Position numbers and translations under genes: made by a program
The notes under the pieces: model-generated
What the model was told of the DNA's origin: nothing
The model's database searches: none
The model's input: the letters and a program-made list of their open reading frames with translations, nothing else
Assembly (NCBI GenBank): GCA_002025645.1
Contig: CP018783.1
Span: 1,550,001 to 1,614,000 of the forward strand
Direction of reading: 5' to 3'
Source of the DNA: Curtobacterium pusillum
Lineage (GTDB): Bacteria; Actinomycetota; Actinomycetes; Actinomycetales; Microbacteriaceae
Length of the DNA: 64,000 bases
Shown here: positions 42,054-50,135 of the stretch, one piece after another
Layout: every line of letters starts with the position of its first letter
Numbering within the stretch: position 1 is the first letter of the stretch

Positions 42054-43265
42054 GTGGCGACCACCACGCTCACGCCGGAGCGGACCCGCACCACATCCGC
42101 ATCGGCCGACACCGACGGCAGGGCCGCACGACCGACGCCCCCGCCGCCGCTGACCCACCGGGCCCCGGCGCTCGACGGCCTGCGCACGGTGGCGATCCTG
42201 ATCGTGATCCTGTACCACCTGCACGTTCCGCAGTTCGAGGGCGGGTTCATCGGCGTGACGGTGTTCTTCGTGCTCTCCGGGTTCCTCATCACGACCCTGC
42301 TGCTCGGCGAGCGGCGTCGCACCGGCCGCATCCGACTCGGGTCGTTCTGGACGAAGCGACTCCTGCGCCTCTACCCGGCCCTGCTCGCCCTCGTCGTCGT
42401 GGGGCTCGCCCTGTGGAACTGGGTCGGTGACTACAAGGGCGCCTCGTTCTCCCCCGGTGAGGCCGCCTTCATCGCGCTGAGCTACACCGGCAACCTCTTC
42501 CGCTCGTACTGGGACACCACGCAGGGCGTGTTCGCACACACGTGGAGCCTGTCCATGGAGGAGCAGTTCTACCTCGTCTGGCCACCCGTCCTCGTGCTGT
42601 TGTTCGCCCTCCGTTCCCGCCGCCGCTGGCTCATGACGGGCCTCGGCGTGGTCATCGTCGGAGCGGCTGCCGCGTCGTGGCTGAGCTACCGGACCCCGAA
42701 CGCCGGCGCGACACCGGACGTGTACTTCTCCCCCGTGCTCGGCGTCGTGCCGCTGGCGACCGGGTGCCTGCTCGCGCTGCTGCTCGACGACGAACGCATC
42801 CGGACCTGGGCGTCCGGGATCGCCGGACACGTCGGCACCTGGGTCGGCATCGGGCTGCTCGCCGGGGTGCAGTTCTGGATCGACGACGACTGGACACAGC
42901 ACGCGTGGTCGTTCGGTGTGGTGCTCCCCGTGACGGGACTCATCTCGGCGCTGCTCATCGGCGGCCTGGTGTCCGTGCGCTCCCCGCTGTCGACGGCGCT
43001 CGCGTGGCAGCCGGTGTCCTGGTTCGGCCGACGCGTCTCGTACTCGGCGTACCTCTGGCACCCGCTCGTGATCGCGCTGCTCGGCACGTTCGCGATCGGC
43101 GCCTGGGGGAAGGTGTGGCTCGTCGGCGCCGCGCTCCTCGTGGCCGTCGGTGCTGCCTACGCGGTCGAGGTGCCGGTCGAGAAGGCGCGGAAGCGCTTCC
43201 GCGAGGCGCGACGGCTGGTCGCGGCGGACCGGTCCGCGCGCGACACGGCGGACGCGACCGGCTGA
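42054..43265 (+). CDS. Membrane acyltransferase (acyltransferase-3 family)
   Basis: 403 residues, about ten membrane segments. LDGLRTVAILIVILYHLHVP, VFFVLSGFLITTLLL, and EEQFYLVWPPVLVL show the OafA/NodX frame; SYSAYLWHPLVIALLG lies near the end. Unlike the protein at 32018 it has no SGNH domain. It probably acylates a lipid-linked or surface glycan. GTG 42054 has CAGGAGG upstream. The 42-bp repeat copy E follows the gene. Confidence 0.9.
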   Translation: MATTTLTPERTRTTSASADTDGRAARPTPPPPLTHRAPALDGLRTVAILIVILYHLHVPQFEGGFIGVTVFFVLSGFLITTLLLGERRRTGRIRLGSFWTKRLLRLYPALLALVVVGLALWNWVGDYKGASFSPGEAAFIALSYTGNLFRSYWDTTQGVFAHTWSLSMEEQFYLVWPPVLVLLFALRSRRRWLMTGLGVVIVGAAAASWLSYRTPNAGATPDVYFSPVLGVVPLATGCLLALLLDDERIRTWASGIAGHVGTWVGIGLLAGVQFWIDDDWTQHAWSFGVVLPVTGLISALLIGGLVSVRSPLSTALAWQPVSWFGRRVSYSAYLWHPLVIALLGTFAIGAWGKVWLVGAALLVAVGAAYAVEVPVEKARKRFREARRLVAADRSARDTADATG

Positions 43266-43279
43266 CGGCACCACGTGGC

Positions 43280-43321
43280 GGACTGGAGGCACGGGTCGGG
43301 CCCGCCCCGCGCCTCCAGTCC
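43280..43321. repeat. 42-bp palindromic repeat, copy E (GGAC form)
   Basis: GGACTGGAGGCACG left, CGCGCCTCCAGTCC right. Fifteen bases after the acyltransferase stop and before the monooxygenase gene, both rightward. Confidence 0.85.
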
Positions 43322-43390
43322 GCAACGACGCGACTCCCGGGCCCCACCCGCCTGGGCGACCGCCGTGCCGCCCGTCCGTAGGCTCGGCAC

Positions 43391-44542
43391 GTGACCACGG
43401 AGCGCGTCGACGTCCTCGTCGTCGGCGGCGGCCCCGTCGGCCTCTTCGCCGCGACGCTCCTGGCGGCGCGGGGCGTCCACGTCGCCGTCTGGGAACGTCG
43501 CACGGCCGATCCGACCGGATCCCGCGCGATCGGCATCCACCCGCCGTCCCTCGACGCGTTCGCCGCGATCGACCTCGACGGACCGGTGCTCGCCGAGGCC
43601 ACCCGGGTCCGCGCCGGCGTCGCCAGGAGCCGGGGACGCGACCTCGGCACCCTGACCTTCGACCGGGTCTCGGCCACGCACCCGTACGTCGTCACGCTCG
43701 ACCAGCACCGCACCGAGTGCCTGCTGCGCGACCGCCTCGCGGACCTCGCGACCGGGGCACTGCGGGTCGGCACGACCCTCACCGGACTCGAGCGGCACCC
43801 GGACCACGTCGACGCGACCGGCACCGGACCGGACGGCAGCAGCGTGGCCGTGCGGGCGTCGTTCGTCATCGGAGCGGACGGTGCCCGGAGCGCCACCCGC
43901 GGTCTGCTCGGCATCACGACGCGTGGACGGGACTACCCGGACCACTACGTGATGGGCGACTTCGCCGACGTCGAGGGCGCCGCCGCCCGGTCCGCCGCGA
44001 TCGTCGACGTCGGACCCGCCGGGGTCGTCGAGTCCTTCCCCCTGCCGGGAGGCCGCCGCCGCTACGTCGTCCTCGTCCCCGACGGATCCGGGGTGGACGC
44101 GCCGAGGCTCGCCTCGATCGTCGCCGAGCGCACCGGCACCGCGCCGGACGGTGCGAGCTGCACGATGCTCAGCGGGTTCCGGGTCCGGCGACGCGAGGCG
44201 AACCGGGTCGGGGTCGGCCGCGTGGTCCTCGCCGGCGACGCCGCGCACGAGATCAGCCCGATCGGCGGGCAGGGCATGAACCTCGGTTGGCTCGACGCCG
44301 CTGAGCTCGCGCCGCTGCTCGCGGAGGCGGTCGCGTCCGGCGCGCCCGGCCCGTGGCCGGACCACGCCCGCCGTCGCCAGGCGGTGGCCCGCCGGGCCGC
44401 GCGGCAGGCGGAGGTCAACATGGCACTCGGCCGTCCGCTGGGCGGCTTGGGGACGATCGGCCGGGAGGCACTGCTCCGGACGGTCCTGTCCCTCCCGACC
44501 GCGGACGGGCTGGCCGGGGTCTACGCGATGCGCTGGGCGTGA
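43391..44542 (+). CDS. FAD-dependent monooxygenase (PHBH fold)
   Basis: 383 residues. FAD/NADPH motifs in order: VDVLVVGGGPVGLFAATLL (GxGxxG), VIGADGARSATRGLLGI (DG motif) and RVVLAGDAAHEISPIGGQG (GD motif). These define aromatic-ring or geranylgeranyl-reductase-like flavoenzymes. GTG 43391 has TAGGCT six bases upstream (leaderless). The following leftward genes for a UbiA prenyltransferase and acyl ligase converge on it; a role in isoprenoid quinone or pigment metabolism is possible but unproven. Confidence 0.9.
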   Translation: MTTERVDVLVVGGGPVGLFAATLLAARGVHVAVWERRTADPTGSRAIGIHPPSLDAFAAIDLDGPVLAEATRVRAGVARSRGRDLGTLTFDRVSATHPYVVTLDQHRTECLLRDRLADLATGALRVGTTLTGLERHPDHVDATGTGPDGSSVAVRASFVIGADGARSATRGLLGITTRGRDYPDHYVMGDFADVEGAAARSAAIVDVGPAGVVESFPLPGGRRRYVVLVPDGSGVDAPRLASIVAERTGTAPDGASCTMLSGFRVRRREANRVGVGRVVLAGDAAHEISPIGGQGMNLGWLDAAELAPLLAEAVASGAPGPWPDHARRRQAVARRAARQAEVNMALGRPLGGLGTIGREALLRTVLSLPTADGLAGVYAMRWA

Positions 44543-44600
44543 CGGGTCGCGGTGTGCGGTGGCGTTCGGCCCGCGCTGCTCGCTGACGCTGCTCGCGCGG

Positions 44601-45470
44601 TCACCCCACCAGGCGGGCGCCGGCGAGGCCGAGCTCGACGACCAGGACGAGCGACGAGGCGATCACCAGCCGGAACAGCGTCCGCGACGCCAGGCCCCGC
44701 AGCACGAGCCGGACCCCCGCCGCCGCGAGCACGACCACCACGACCGTCCCCAGCACCGCCAGGACCACCCCGGCACCACGCACCGGGTCCGCCCCGGACA
44801 CCTGCCCGCCGAGCACGAGCAGCGCGGCGACGACGAGCGCTCCGAACGCCGTGACCCCGGCGCCACGGAGCCCCAGCCGGTGCGGGAACCCGCGGACCCC
44901 GGTGGCCGCGTCGTCGACGAGGTCCGGCAGGACGTTCGTGCAGTGGATCGCGACGCCGAACACGGCTCCCGTCGCGATCGCCCACCACGCCGGCCAGTCG
45001 CCGTCCGGCCCGGCCGAGACCGCCACGACCGGGAGCAGTCCGAACGCGACCACGAACGGCACGACGGACCACACCGTCCGCTTCAGGCCGGCGTCGTAAG
45101 CCCACCCCGCGGCCACGAGGACGAGGTGCGCGACGGCAGCGACCGGTCCGAGGAACACCGAGAGCACGACCGCGACGCCTGCGGTGACGAACGCTGCGGT
45201 CCGGACCGTGCCGACCGCGATCAGACCCTGGGCCACGGGCTTGTCCGACCGGCCCACCGATCGGTCGCGATCGGCGTCGATCCAGTCGTTCGCCAACCCG
45301 ATCGACAGCTGACCGGCGACCACGGTGAGCGCCACGAGGAGGACCAGCCACGCCGGGTGTCCGACGGCGGCGGCGATCACCGCGGCGAGCACGGTCACCG
45401 TCACGGTCGGGCCCGGGTGTGACGAAGCGAAGAGCAGACGTGCGGTCGACGGTCGGCGGGACGGGGTCAC
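44601..45470 (-). CDS. UbiA-family prenyltransferase
   Basis: 289 residues, about eight membrane segments. The first Asp-rich motif is NDWIDADRDRSVGR (prenyl-diphosphate/Mg binding) and the second is DLVDDAATGVRGFPHRLG. Transfers a prenyl chain to an aromatic or other acceptor in the membrane. GTG 45470 overlaps the stop of the acyl-CoA ligase gene as GTGA, so the two are co-translated. It is more divergent than menaquinone MenA or heme CtaB, so the product is not assignable. Confidence 0.88.
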   Translation of the reverse strand: MTPSRRPSTARLLFASSHPGPTVTVTVLAAVIAAAVGHPAWLVLLVALTVVAGQLSIGLANDWIDADRDRSVGRSDKPVAQGLIAVGTVRTAAFVTAGVAVVLSVFLGPVAAVAHLVLVAAGWAYDAGLKRTVWSVVPFVVAFGLLPVVAVSAGPDGDWPAWWAIATGAVFGVAIHCTNVLPDLVDDAATGVRGFPHRLGLRGAGVTAFGALVVAALLVLGGQVSGADPVRGAGVVLAVLGTVVVVVLAAAGVRLVLRGLASRTLFRLVIASSLVLVVELGLAGARLVG

Positions 45471-47032
45471 CCCGCCGACACCTCGCGCACACCGAACCGG
45501 TCGACCAGCTCGCGCTTGAGCACCTTCCCGCTCGGCCCCAGGGGCAGCGCGTCGAGCACGTGCACGGCCCGCGGGTACTTGTAGGCGGCAATCTCAGCGG
45601 CCACGAAGTCGATCAGCTCCTGCGGGGTCACCACGGCCTCGGCACGCAGCACCACGGCGGCCTCGATCTCCTGACCGTGCACCTCGTGCGGCACCCCGAA
45701 CACCGCGGCCATCGCCACGTCCGGGTGGGCGGCGAGGACCTCCTCGACCTGCCGCGGGTACACGTTGTAGCCGTTGCGGATGATCATGTCCTTGGTCCGG
45801 TCGACGATCGTCAGGTACCCGTCGTCGTCCTTCGTGCCGAGGTCGCCCGTGCGGAACCACCCGTCGACGATGGCGGCGGCGGTGTCGTCCGGACGGTCGA
45901 GGTACCCGTTCATGAGGTTGTGCCCGCGGATCACGAGCTCACCGATCTCGCCGTGGGGCAGCATCACGATCGCGTCGTGCTGCTCCGGGTCGGCGATCTC
46001 GACGTCGACGCCCCAGACGGGCGTGCCGATGGTGCCGGGACGCGGCGGGACCCCGACGTGGTTGAAGGTCGCGACCGGTGACGTCTCGGTGAGTCCGTAG
46101 CCCTCGTGGATCGGCGCGTCGTACACCTGCTGGAACCGCTCGAGCACGGCCAGGGGCAGCGAGGCTCCGCCGGAGATGGCGTAGCGCAGGGACGGTCGGG
46201 AGTCGGAACGCGTCGCGGCGTCGAGGAGCGCCATGTACATCGTGGGGACGCCCATGAAGACGCCGCAGCCGTGCTCGACCATCGCGGCGAGCGCCGAGTC
46301 CCCGTCGAACTTCGGCAGCATGACGATGGTCGCGCCGACCCGGAACCCGGTGTTCATCGTGCAGGTCTGCCCGAACGTGTGGAACAGCGGCAGCGCTCCG
46401 AGCAACACGTCACCGCGGTGCATGTCGAACGTCGTCATGAGGTTCGTGTTGACCTGCTCGAGCAGGGCGAAGTGCGAGCCCTCGGCGCCCTTCGGCTTGC
46501 CGGTGGTGCCGCTCGTGTACAGGATCGTGGCGGTGTCGAACGGGTCGCGCGGCACGTAGGTGTCGAGGGGGTCGGCCTGCTCCGCGAGCGATTCCAGCCG
46601 GTCCGGGGTGTCGGCGGGCGCGAGGACCGTCAGTACGTCGACGTCGGCGAGCTCGGCGCCGGCCGCCCCCTCGGTCAGCAGGGGTGCGGCGCAGACGAGC
46701 AGCGAGGCGCCGCTGTCGCGCAGGACGTACTCGATCTCGCGCCGCTTGAGCAGGGCGTGCACGGGGACCGCCACGGCGCCGAGGGCGAGCGTCGCGTAGT
46801 AGACCCGCGGGAAGTCCTCGACGTTCGGCACGAGCATCGCCACACGGTCGCCAGGCCGCACACCGCGGGCCCGCAGCGCACCGGCGTACGCGAGCGTCTG
46901 GCTCCAGAGCACCGCGTAGGTGGTGCGCCGGTCGCCGACGATGACGGCGACGTCCTCCGGGTACCGCGCTGCGGACTCTGCGAGGATCGCCGCGACCGAG
47001 GCGGTGGCGCTGGTGTGGTGGGTGGCGGTCAT
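45467..47032 (-). CDS. AMP-forming acyl-CoA/aromatic acid ligase (ANL superfamily)
   Basis: 521 residues. Motifs: TILYTSGTTGKPKGAEGSHF (A3), YGLTETSPVATFN (A5), GWFRTGDLGTKDDDGYL (A7-A8 region) and PLGPSGKVLKREL (A10 Lys). Activates a carboxylate to an acyl-adenylate and then CoA thioester. Substrate may be a fatty or aromatic acid. Coupled to the UbiA prenyltransferase gene, which suggests one pathway that prepares an acid and then prenylates or joins it. Start ATG 47032. Confidence 0.92.
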   Translation of the reverse strand: MTATHHTSATASVAAILAESAARYPEDVAVIVGDRRTTYAVLWSQTLAYAGALRARGVRPGDRVAMLVPNVEDFPRVYYATLALGAVAVPVHALLKRREIEYVLRDSGASLLVCAAPLLTEGAAGAELADVDVLTVLAPADTPDRLESLAEQADPLDTYVPRDPFDTATILYTSGTTGKPKGAEGSHFALLEQVNTNLMTTFDMHRGDVLLGALPLFHTFGQTCTMNTGFRVGATIVMLPKFDGDSALAAMVEHGCGVFMGVPTMYMALLDAATRSDSRPSLRYAISGGASLPLAVLERFQQVYDAPIHEGYGLTETSPVATFNHVGVPPRPGTIGTPVWGVDVEIADPEQHDAIVMLPHGEIGELVIRGHNLMNGYLDRPDDTAAAIVDGWFRTGDLGTKDDDGYLTIVDRTKDMIIRNGYNVYPRQVEEVLAAHPDVAMAAVFGVPHEVHGQEIEAAVVLRAEAVVTPQELIDFVAAEIAAYKYPRAVHVLDALPLGPSGKVLKRELVDRFGVREVSAG

Positions 47033-47118
47033 GACCGGTCTCCGTCTCCGTCGACGACTCCGTGGACGACTTCTCGGCCGATCCTACGGCCGGGGCCGCT
47101 TTCGGATCCGGCCCCCGT

Positions 47119-48024
47119 TCAGGCGGGAGCTCGCACGCCCAGACGCCGCCGGCCCACCACACCCGAGGCCAGTGCGATGCCGAGCAGCACCACGATTCCT
47201 CCGACCGGCTCGTTCCACCGCACGTGCTCGCCGAGGACCAGCACGCCGAGCACCACGCCGACGACGGGCGTCAGGTAGGTGACCGTCGAGGCGCGGCCCG
47301 CTCCCCACGCCTGCACCAGCCGCGTGTTCCAGGCGTAGGCCAGCCCCGTACCGACGCACCCCAGCGCTGCCATCGCGGCCACGATCCTCCAGTCCAACTG
47401 CACCGGGCCGGTGGCGATGACGGGCGCGACCAGCAGGAGCAGTCCGGAGGCCAGCGTCAGCTGGACCGTCGCGAGCGTGACCGGGTCGTACGTGCTGCCG
47501 ACCGCCACCCGCCGGAGGTACGCGAGACCGATGCCGTAGCAGGCGGTCATCCCGAGCAGCGCGACCTGACCCGGGACGCTGGCGAGCACCGCCGGGTCGC
47601 CGACGACGTTCCACGGCCCGACCAGCACGAGCACCCCGACGATGCCGAGCACGATCCCGATGACCTGCCGCCCGCGAAGCTTCTCGGACGGCACGAGCAC
47701 GGCGAGCGCCGCCATCGTCATGATCGGCGTCGTCGCGTTGTAGATGCTCGCGAGACCCGACGGCACCGTCTGCTCCGCCCACGCCATGAGCGACGACGGC
47801 ACGGCGTTGAGGAACACCGAAACGACGAGCAGGTGCCCCCACACACGCGGTTCGCGGGGCCAACGTCGGCGCGTCGCGAGCAGGACCGCGACGAGCGTGA
47901 GGGCGCCGAGGACCGTGCGCACCGTGGCGACCTGCTGCGGGGCGAGCCCGTCGAGGCCGATCTTCGCGAAGAGGAAGCTCGAGCCCCAGGTCAGTGCCAC
48001 GAGGAGGTAGAGGACCGCGTTCAT
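47119..48024 (-). CDS. EamA/DMT-family transporter
   Basis: 301 residues with ten predicted segments in two EamA repeats (first from LYLLVALTWGSSFLFAKIGL, second from VALLGMTACYGIGLAYL). Such proteins export small metabolites or amino acids. Divergent from a LysR gene with tandem CGCATGCG palindromes between, so expression is likely LysR-controlled and substrate-induced. Short 5' leader expected. Confidence 0.9.
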   Translation of the reverse strand: MNAVLYLLVALTWGSSFLFAKIGLDGLAPQQVATVRTVLGALTLVAVLLATRRRWPREPRVWGHLLVVSVFLNAVPSSLMAWAEQTVPSGLASIYNATTPIMTMAALAVLVPSEKLRGRQVIGIVLGIVGVLVLVGPWNVVGDPAVLASVPGQVALLGMTACYGIGLAYLRRVAVGSTYDPVTLATVQLTLASGLLLLVAPVIATGPVQLDWRIVAAMAALGCVGTGLAYAWNTRLVQAWGAGRASTVTYLTPVVGVVLGVLVLGEHVRWNEPVGGIVVLLGIALASGVVGRRRLGVRAPA

Positions 48025-48048
48025 GTGGCCTAGTGTCGACATCCTCGA

Positions 48049-48069
48049 CGCATGCGGCAAACGCATGCG
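48049..48069. promoter_or_regulatory. Paired CGCATGCG palindromes between EamA and LysR genes
   Basis: Two identical 8-bp palindromes, CGCATGCG at 48049-48056 and 48062-48069, are separated by GCAAA, giving a 13-base centre-to-centre distance. Likely LysR recognition sites in the shared promoter region. Confidence 0.6.
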
Positions 48070-48094
48070 CTTCATGATCAGATGAGGAAGACGC

Positions 48095-48943
48095 ATGACG
48101 ATCTCGGTGCCACAGCTCCGCGCGTTCGTCGCGACGGTCGACGCGGGCTCCTTCACCAACGCAGCCGTCGCGCTCGGCGTCGGCCAGTCCGCCGTGTCGC
48201 ACGCCGTCGCCGGACTCGAACGCGAGGTCGGCGGCCCGGTGGTCCGCCGCGGCACCGCCGCAGTCCCGACGTCGCTCGGCGACCGCCTGCTGGCGCACGC
48301 CCGCAGTGTGCTCGCCTCGGTCGACGCCCTGGAGGCAGCGGTCCGGCCCGCCACGGCGCGCGGCACCGTGCGACTCGCCGCCGTCCCCACCGTCTGCCAG
48401 GGCCTGCTGCCGCGGCTCCGCGAGCTGTGGGCGGTCACCCTGCCCGACGTGGACGTCCAGGTCTACGAGGGCGACGACGACGAGATGCCCGAGTGGCTGG
48501 AGGCCGGCACGGTCGACGCCGCCGTGCTGGTCGATCCCTCGCCGGTGCCGGACGGCGGGGTCGTCGTCGCGCAGGACGAGATGGCCGCGGTCGTCCGACG
48601 GGACCACCCGCTCGCCGACCTGCCGGCGCTGACCCTCGACGACCTGCACGAGGACGGCCTCGTCGCGGGTGGCGGTGGCTGCGAACGGCAGATCCAACGC
48701 TTGCACGAGCTCGAGGGGCAGCCGTTCCGCTGGGCGCACCGTGTGCGGGAGATGAACACCATGTTCGGGATGATCGAACGCGGCGAGGGCGTGTCCATCG
48801 TGCCGACGCTCGGGCGCGGGATGCTGCCGCCGGACCTCGTCATGGTGCCGATGGCCCGGCGACTCGAACGGACCCTGGTGCTGAGCGGGCCGGGGTCGCG
48901 GGAGTGGCACCCGTTGGCGAGGGCGCTCGTCGACGCGGTCTGA
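48095..48943 (+). CDS. LysR-family regulator of the divergent EamA transporter
   Basis: 282 residues. N-terminal winged helix: ISVPQLRAFVATVDAGSFTN then AAVALGVGQSAVSHAVAGLE; the co-inducer-binding domain follows (VRLAAVPTVCQGLLPRL). Divergent from the EamA gene, a standard LysR/exporter pair. ATG 48095 has GAGGAAG upstream. The ligand is likely the exported molecule or a relative. Confidence 0.92.
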   Translation: MTISVPQLRAFVATVDAGSFTNAAVALGVGQSAVSHAVAGLEREVGGPVVRRGTAAVPTSLGDRLLAHARSVLASVDALEAAVRPATARGTVRLAAVPTVCQGLLPRLRELWAVTLPDVDVQVYEGDDDEMPEWLEAGTVDAAVLVDPSPVPDGGVVVAQDEMAAVVRRDHPLADLPALTLDDLHEDGLVAGGGGCERQIQRLHELEGQPFRWAHRVREMNTMFGMIERGEGVSIVPTLGRGMLPPDLVMVPMARRLERTLVLSGPGSREWHPLARALVDAV

Positions 48944-48955
48944 TCCGCGATGCGG

Positions 48956-48987
48956 GGTTGCATTTGCAAGTGCAACCGCCGTACGGT
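48956..48987 (+). promoter_or_regulatory. Promoter and operator of the second toxin-antitoxin operon
   Basis: TTGCAT (48958-48963), 18 bases, TACGGT (48982-48987). The inverted repeat GGTTGCA/TGCAACC (48956-48962 and 48971-48977) covers the -35 and spacer, suited to autorepression by the antitoxin. Confidence 0.65.
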
Positions 48988-49032
48988 GTGAAGCAACTGC
49001 ACACCCACACGCGACGTGATCGGAGGAGCGCC

Positions 49033-49470
49033 ATGCGTGCCGGAACCACCACCAGTCGAGCGGTACCGATCGACGAAGTCGCGAGGATCGAGGCAGCAGA
49101 CGTCGTGACCTCTGCAGGCGACCGACGCGTCGTCACGATTACGATGGAGCTCGACGACGGCTCCTCGATCGATCTCCCGGGCAGACTCGGCACCTTCCTG
49201 GCCGACCTGGTCGAGAGCATGGCCGACGGCGCAGGAGTGTCGACGAGCGTGCTCCCCGATGAGATGACCACGACCGTCGCCGCCGACGTGATCGGGATCT
49301 CGCGGCCGACCCTGGTGAAGATGATCGATTGCGGTGAGATCACGGCACGGAGCGTCGGGACCCACCGACGGCTCCGACGCGAGGACGTGCTCGCCGTTCG
49401 GGCCGCGCGTCGCGATGCACGTCGGAGCGCCGCAAGCGAGTTGCTCGAAGCAGGCGAGGTGTTCGACTGA
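49033..49470 (+). CDS. Antitoxin with excisionase/MerR-type helix-turn-helix
   Basis: 145 residues. The N-terminal half is strand-rich (RRVVTITMELDDGSSIDLPG). The C-terminal half holds an excisionase-like DNA-binding motif: TTTVAADVIGISRPTLVKMI and THRRLRREDVLAVRAARR. This arrangement beside a PIN gene is a known toxin-antitoxin type. The product should neutralise the PIN toxin and repress the operon through the GGTTGCA/TGCAACC site. ATG 49033 has GGAGGAG upstream. The PIN toxin gene starts 28 bases downstream. Confidence 0.8.
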   Translation: MRAGTTTSRAVPIDEVARIEAADVVTSAGDRRVVTITMELDDGSSIDLPGRLGTFLADLVESMADGAGVSTSVLPDEMTTTVAADVIGISRPTLVKMIDCGEITARSVGTHRRLRREDVLAVRAARRDARRSAASELLEAGEVFD

Positions 49471-49485
49471 ACAAACCCGGCCCGC

Positions 49486-49491
49486 TACGGT
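49486..49491 (+). promoter_or_regulatory. -10 box for separate leaderless transcription of the PIN toxin
   Basis: TACGGT ends seven bases before GTG 49499. The 11-mer TACGGTGTGAA (49486-49496) also occurs at the operon promoter (48982-48992), so the promoter end seems duplicated. Confidence 0.5.
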
Positions 49492-49498
49492 GTGAAAT

Positions 49499-50101
49499 GT
49501 GATGCTCCAGCGGGTGTTCGTCGATGCGAACGTGTTCTGCAGCAGCACGCTGCGCGACTGGACCTGTCTCCTGCGGCTCCGGACCGACGGCATGTTCCAG
49601 TTGCACACGACCGAGGACGTACTCGCCGAGACGGTTCGGATGCTTCACCGCAAGTACCCCGAACTCCCTGGCGGTGCGGTGACGCGGCTGCGTGCGGCTG
49701 TCCTCGGTGCAATCGACGAACTCGTCGAGGACTTCGACGCCACGGTGCCGTACGCCGGACAGGATCCGGACGACCGCCATGTGCACGCTGCGGCCGAGGC
49801 ATGCCGTGCCCACGTCCTGCTCACCGAGGACCAGGGCTTCACTCCCACCGACGCAGCGAACTACGAGGTCTACCGCTGCGACGACTTCTTCCTGCTCGTG
49901 GACGATTCGGCACCGGGCGCGGCGCGTGACGTGGTGCGGCAGCAAGCCCACTACTGGTCCGCTCGTCCGGATGCCAAGCGCCGGGGACTCGCCGATGCAC
50001 TGCGCGACGCGGGGTGTCCTCAGTTCGCCGCCCGGGTGGAGTCGCACTTGCGGGTGCTCGCCGGCGAAGCACGACGACGATCGACGGCGGGTCGGCGCTG
50101 A
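49499..50101 (+). CDS. PIN-domain toxin
   Basis: 200 residues. PIN acidic residues: FVDANVFCS (first Asp), the helix TTEDVLAETVRML (Glu), and DDRHVHAAAEA followed by LLTEDQGFTP (third and fourth acids), so the catalytic set looks complete, unlike the PIN protein at 93. Predicted Mg-dependent ribonuclease. GTG 49499 was chosen because TACGGT lies exactly seven bases before it; ATG 49502 is the alternative. A C-terminal extension of about 50 residues (basic, RRLRS-like) goes beyond the usual VapC length. Confidence 0.82.
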   Translation: MMLQRVFVDANVFCSSTLRDWTCLLRLRTDGMFQLHTTEDVLAETVRMLHRKYPELPGGAVTRLRAAVLGAIDELVEDFDATVPYAGQDPDDRHVHAAAEACRAHVLLTEDQGFTPTDAANYEVYRCDDFFLLVDDSAPGAARDVVRQQAHYWSARPDAKRRGLADALRDAGCPQFAARVESHLRVLAGEARRRSTAGRR

Positions 50102-50135
50102 CCCGGCACGGAGGGACGCTCGGCAGGATGGGGTG

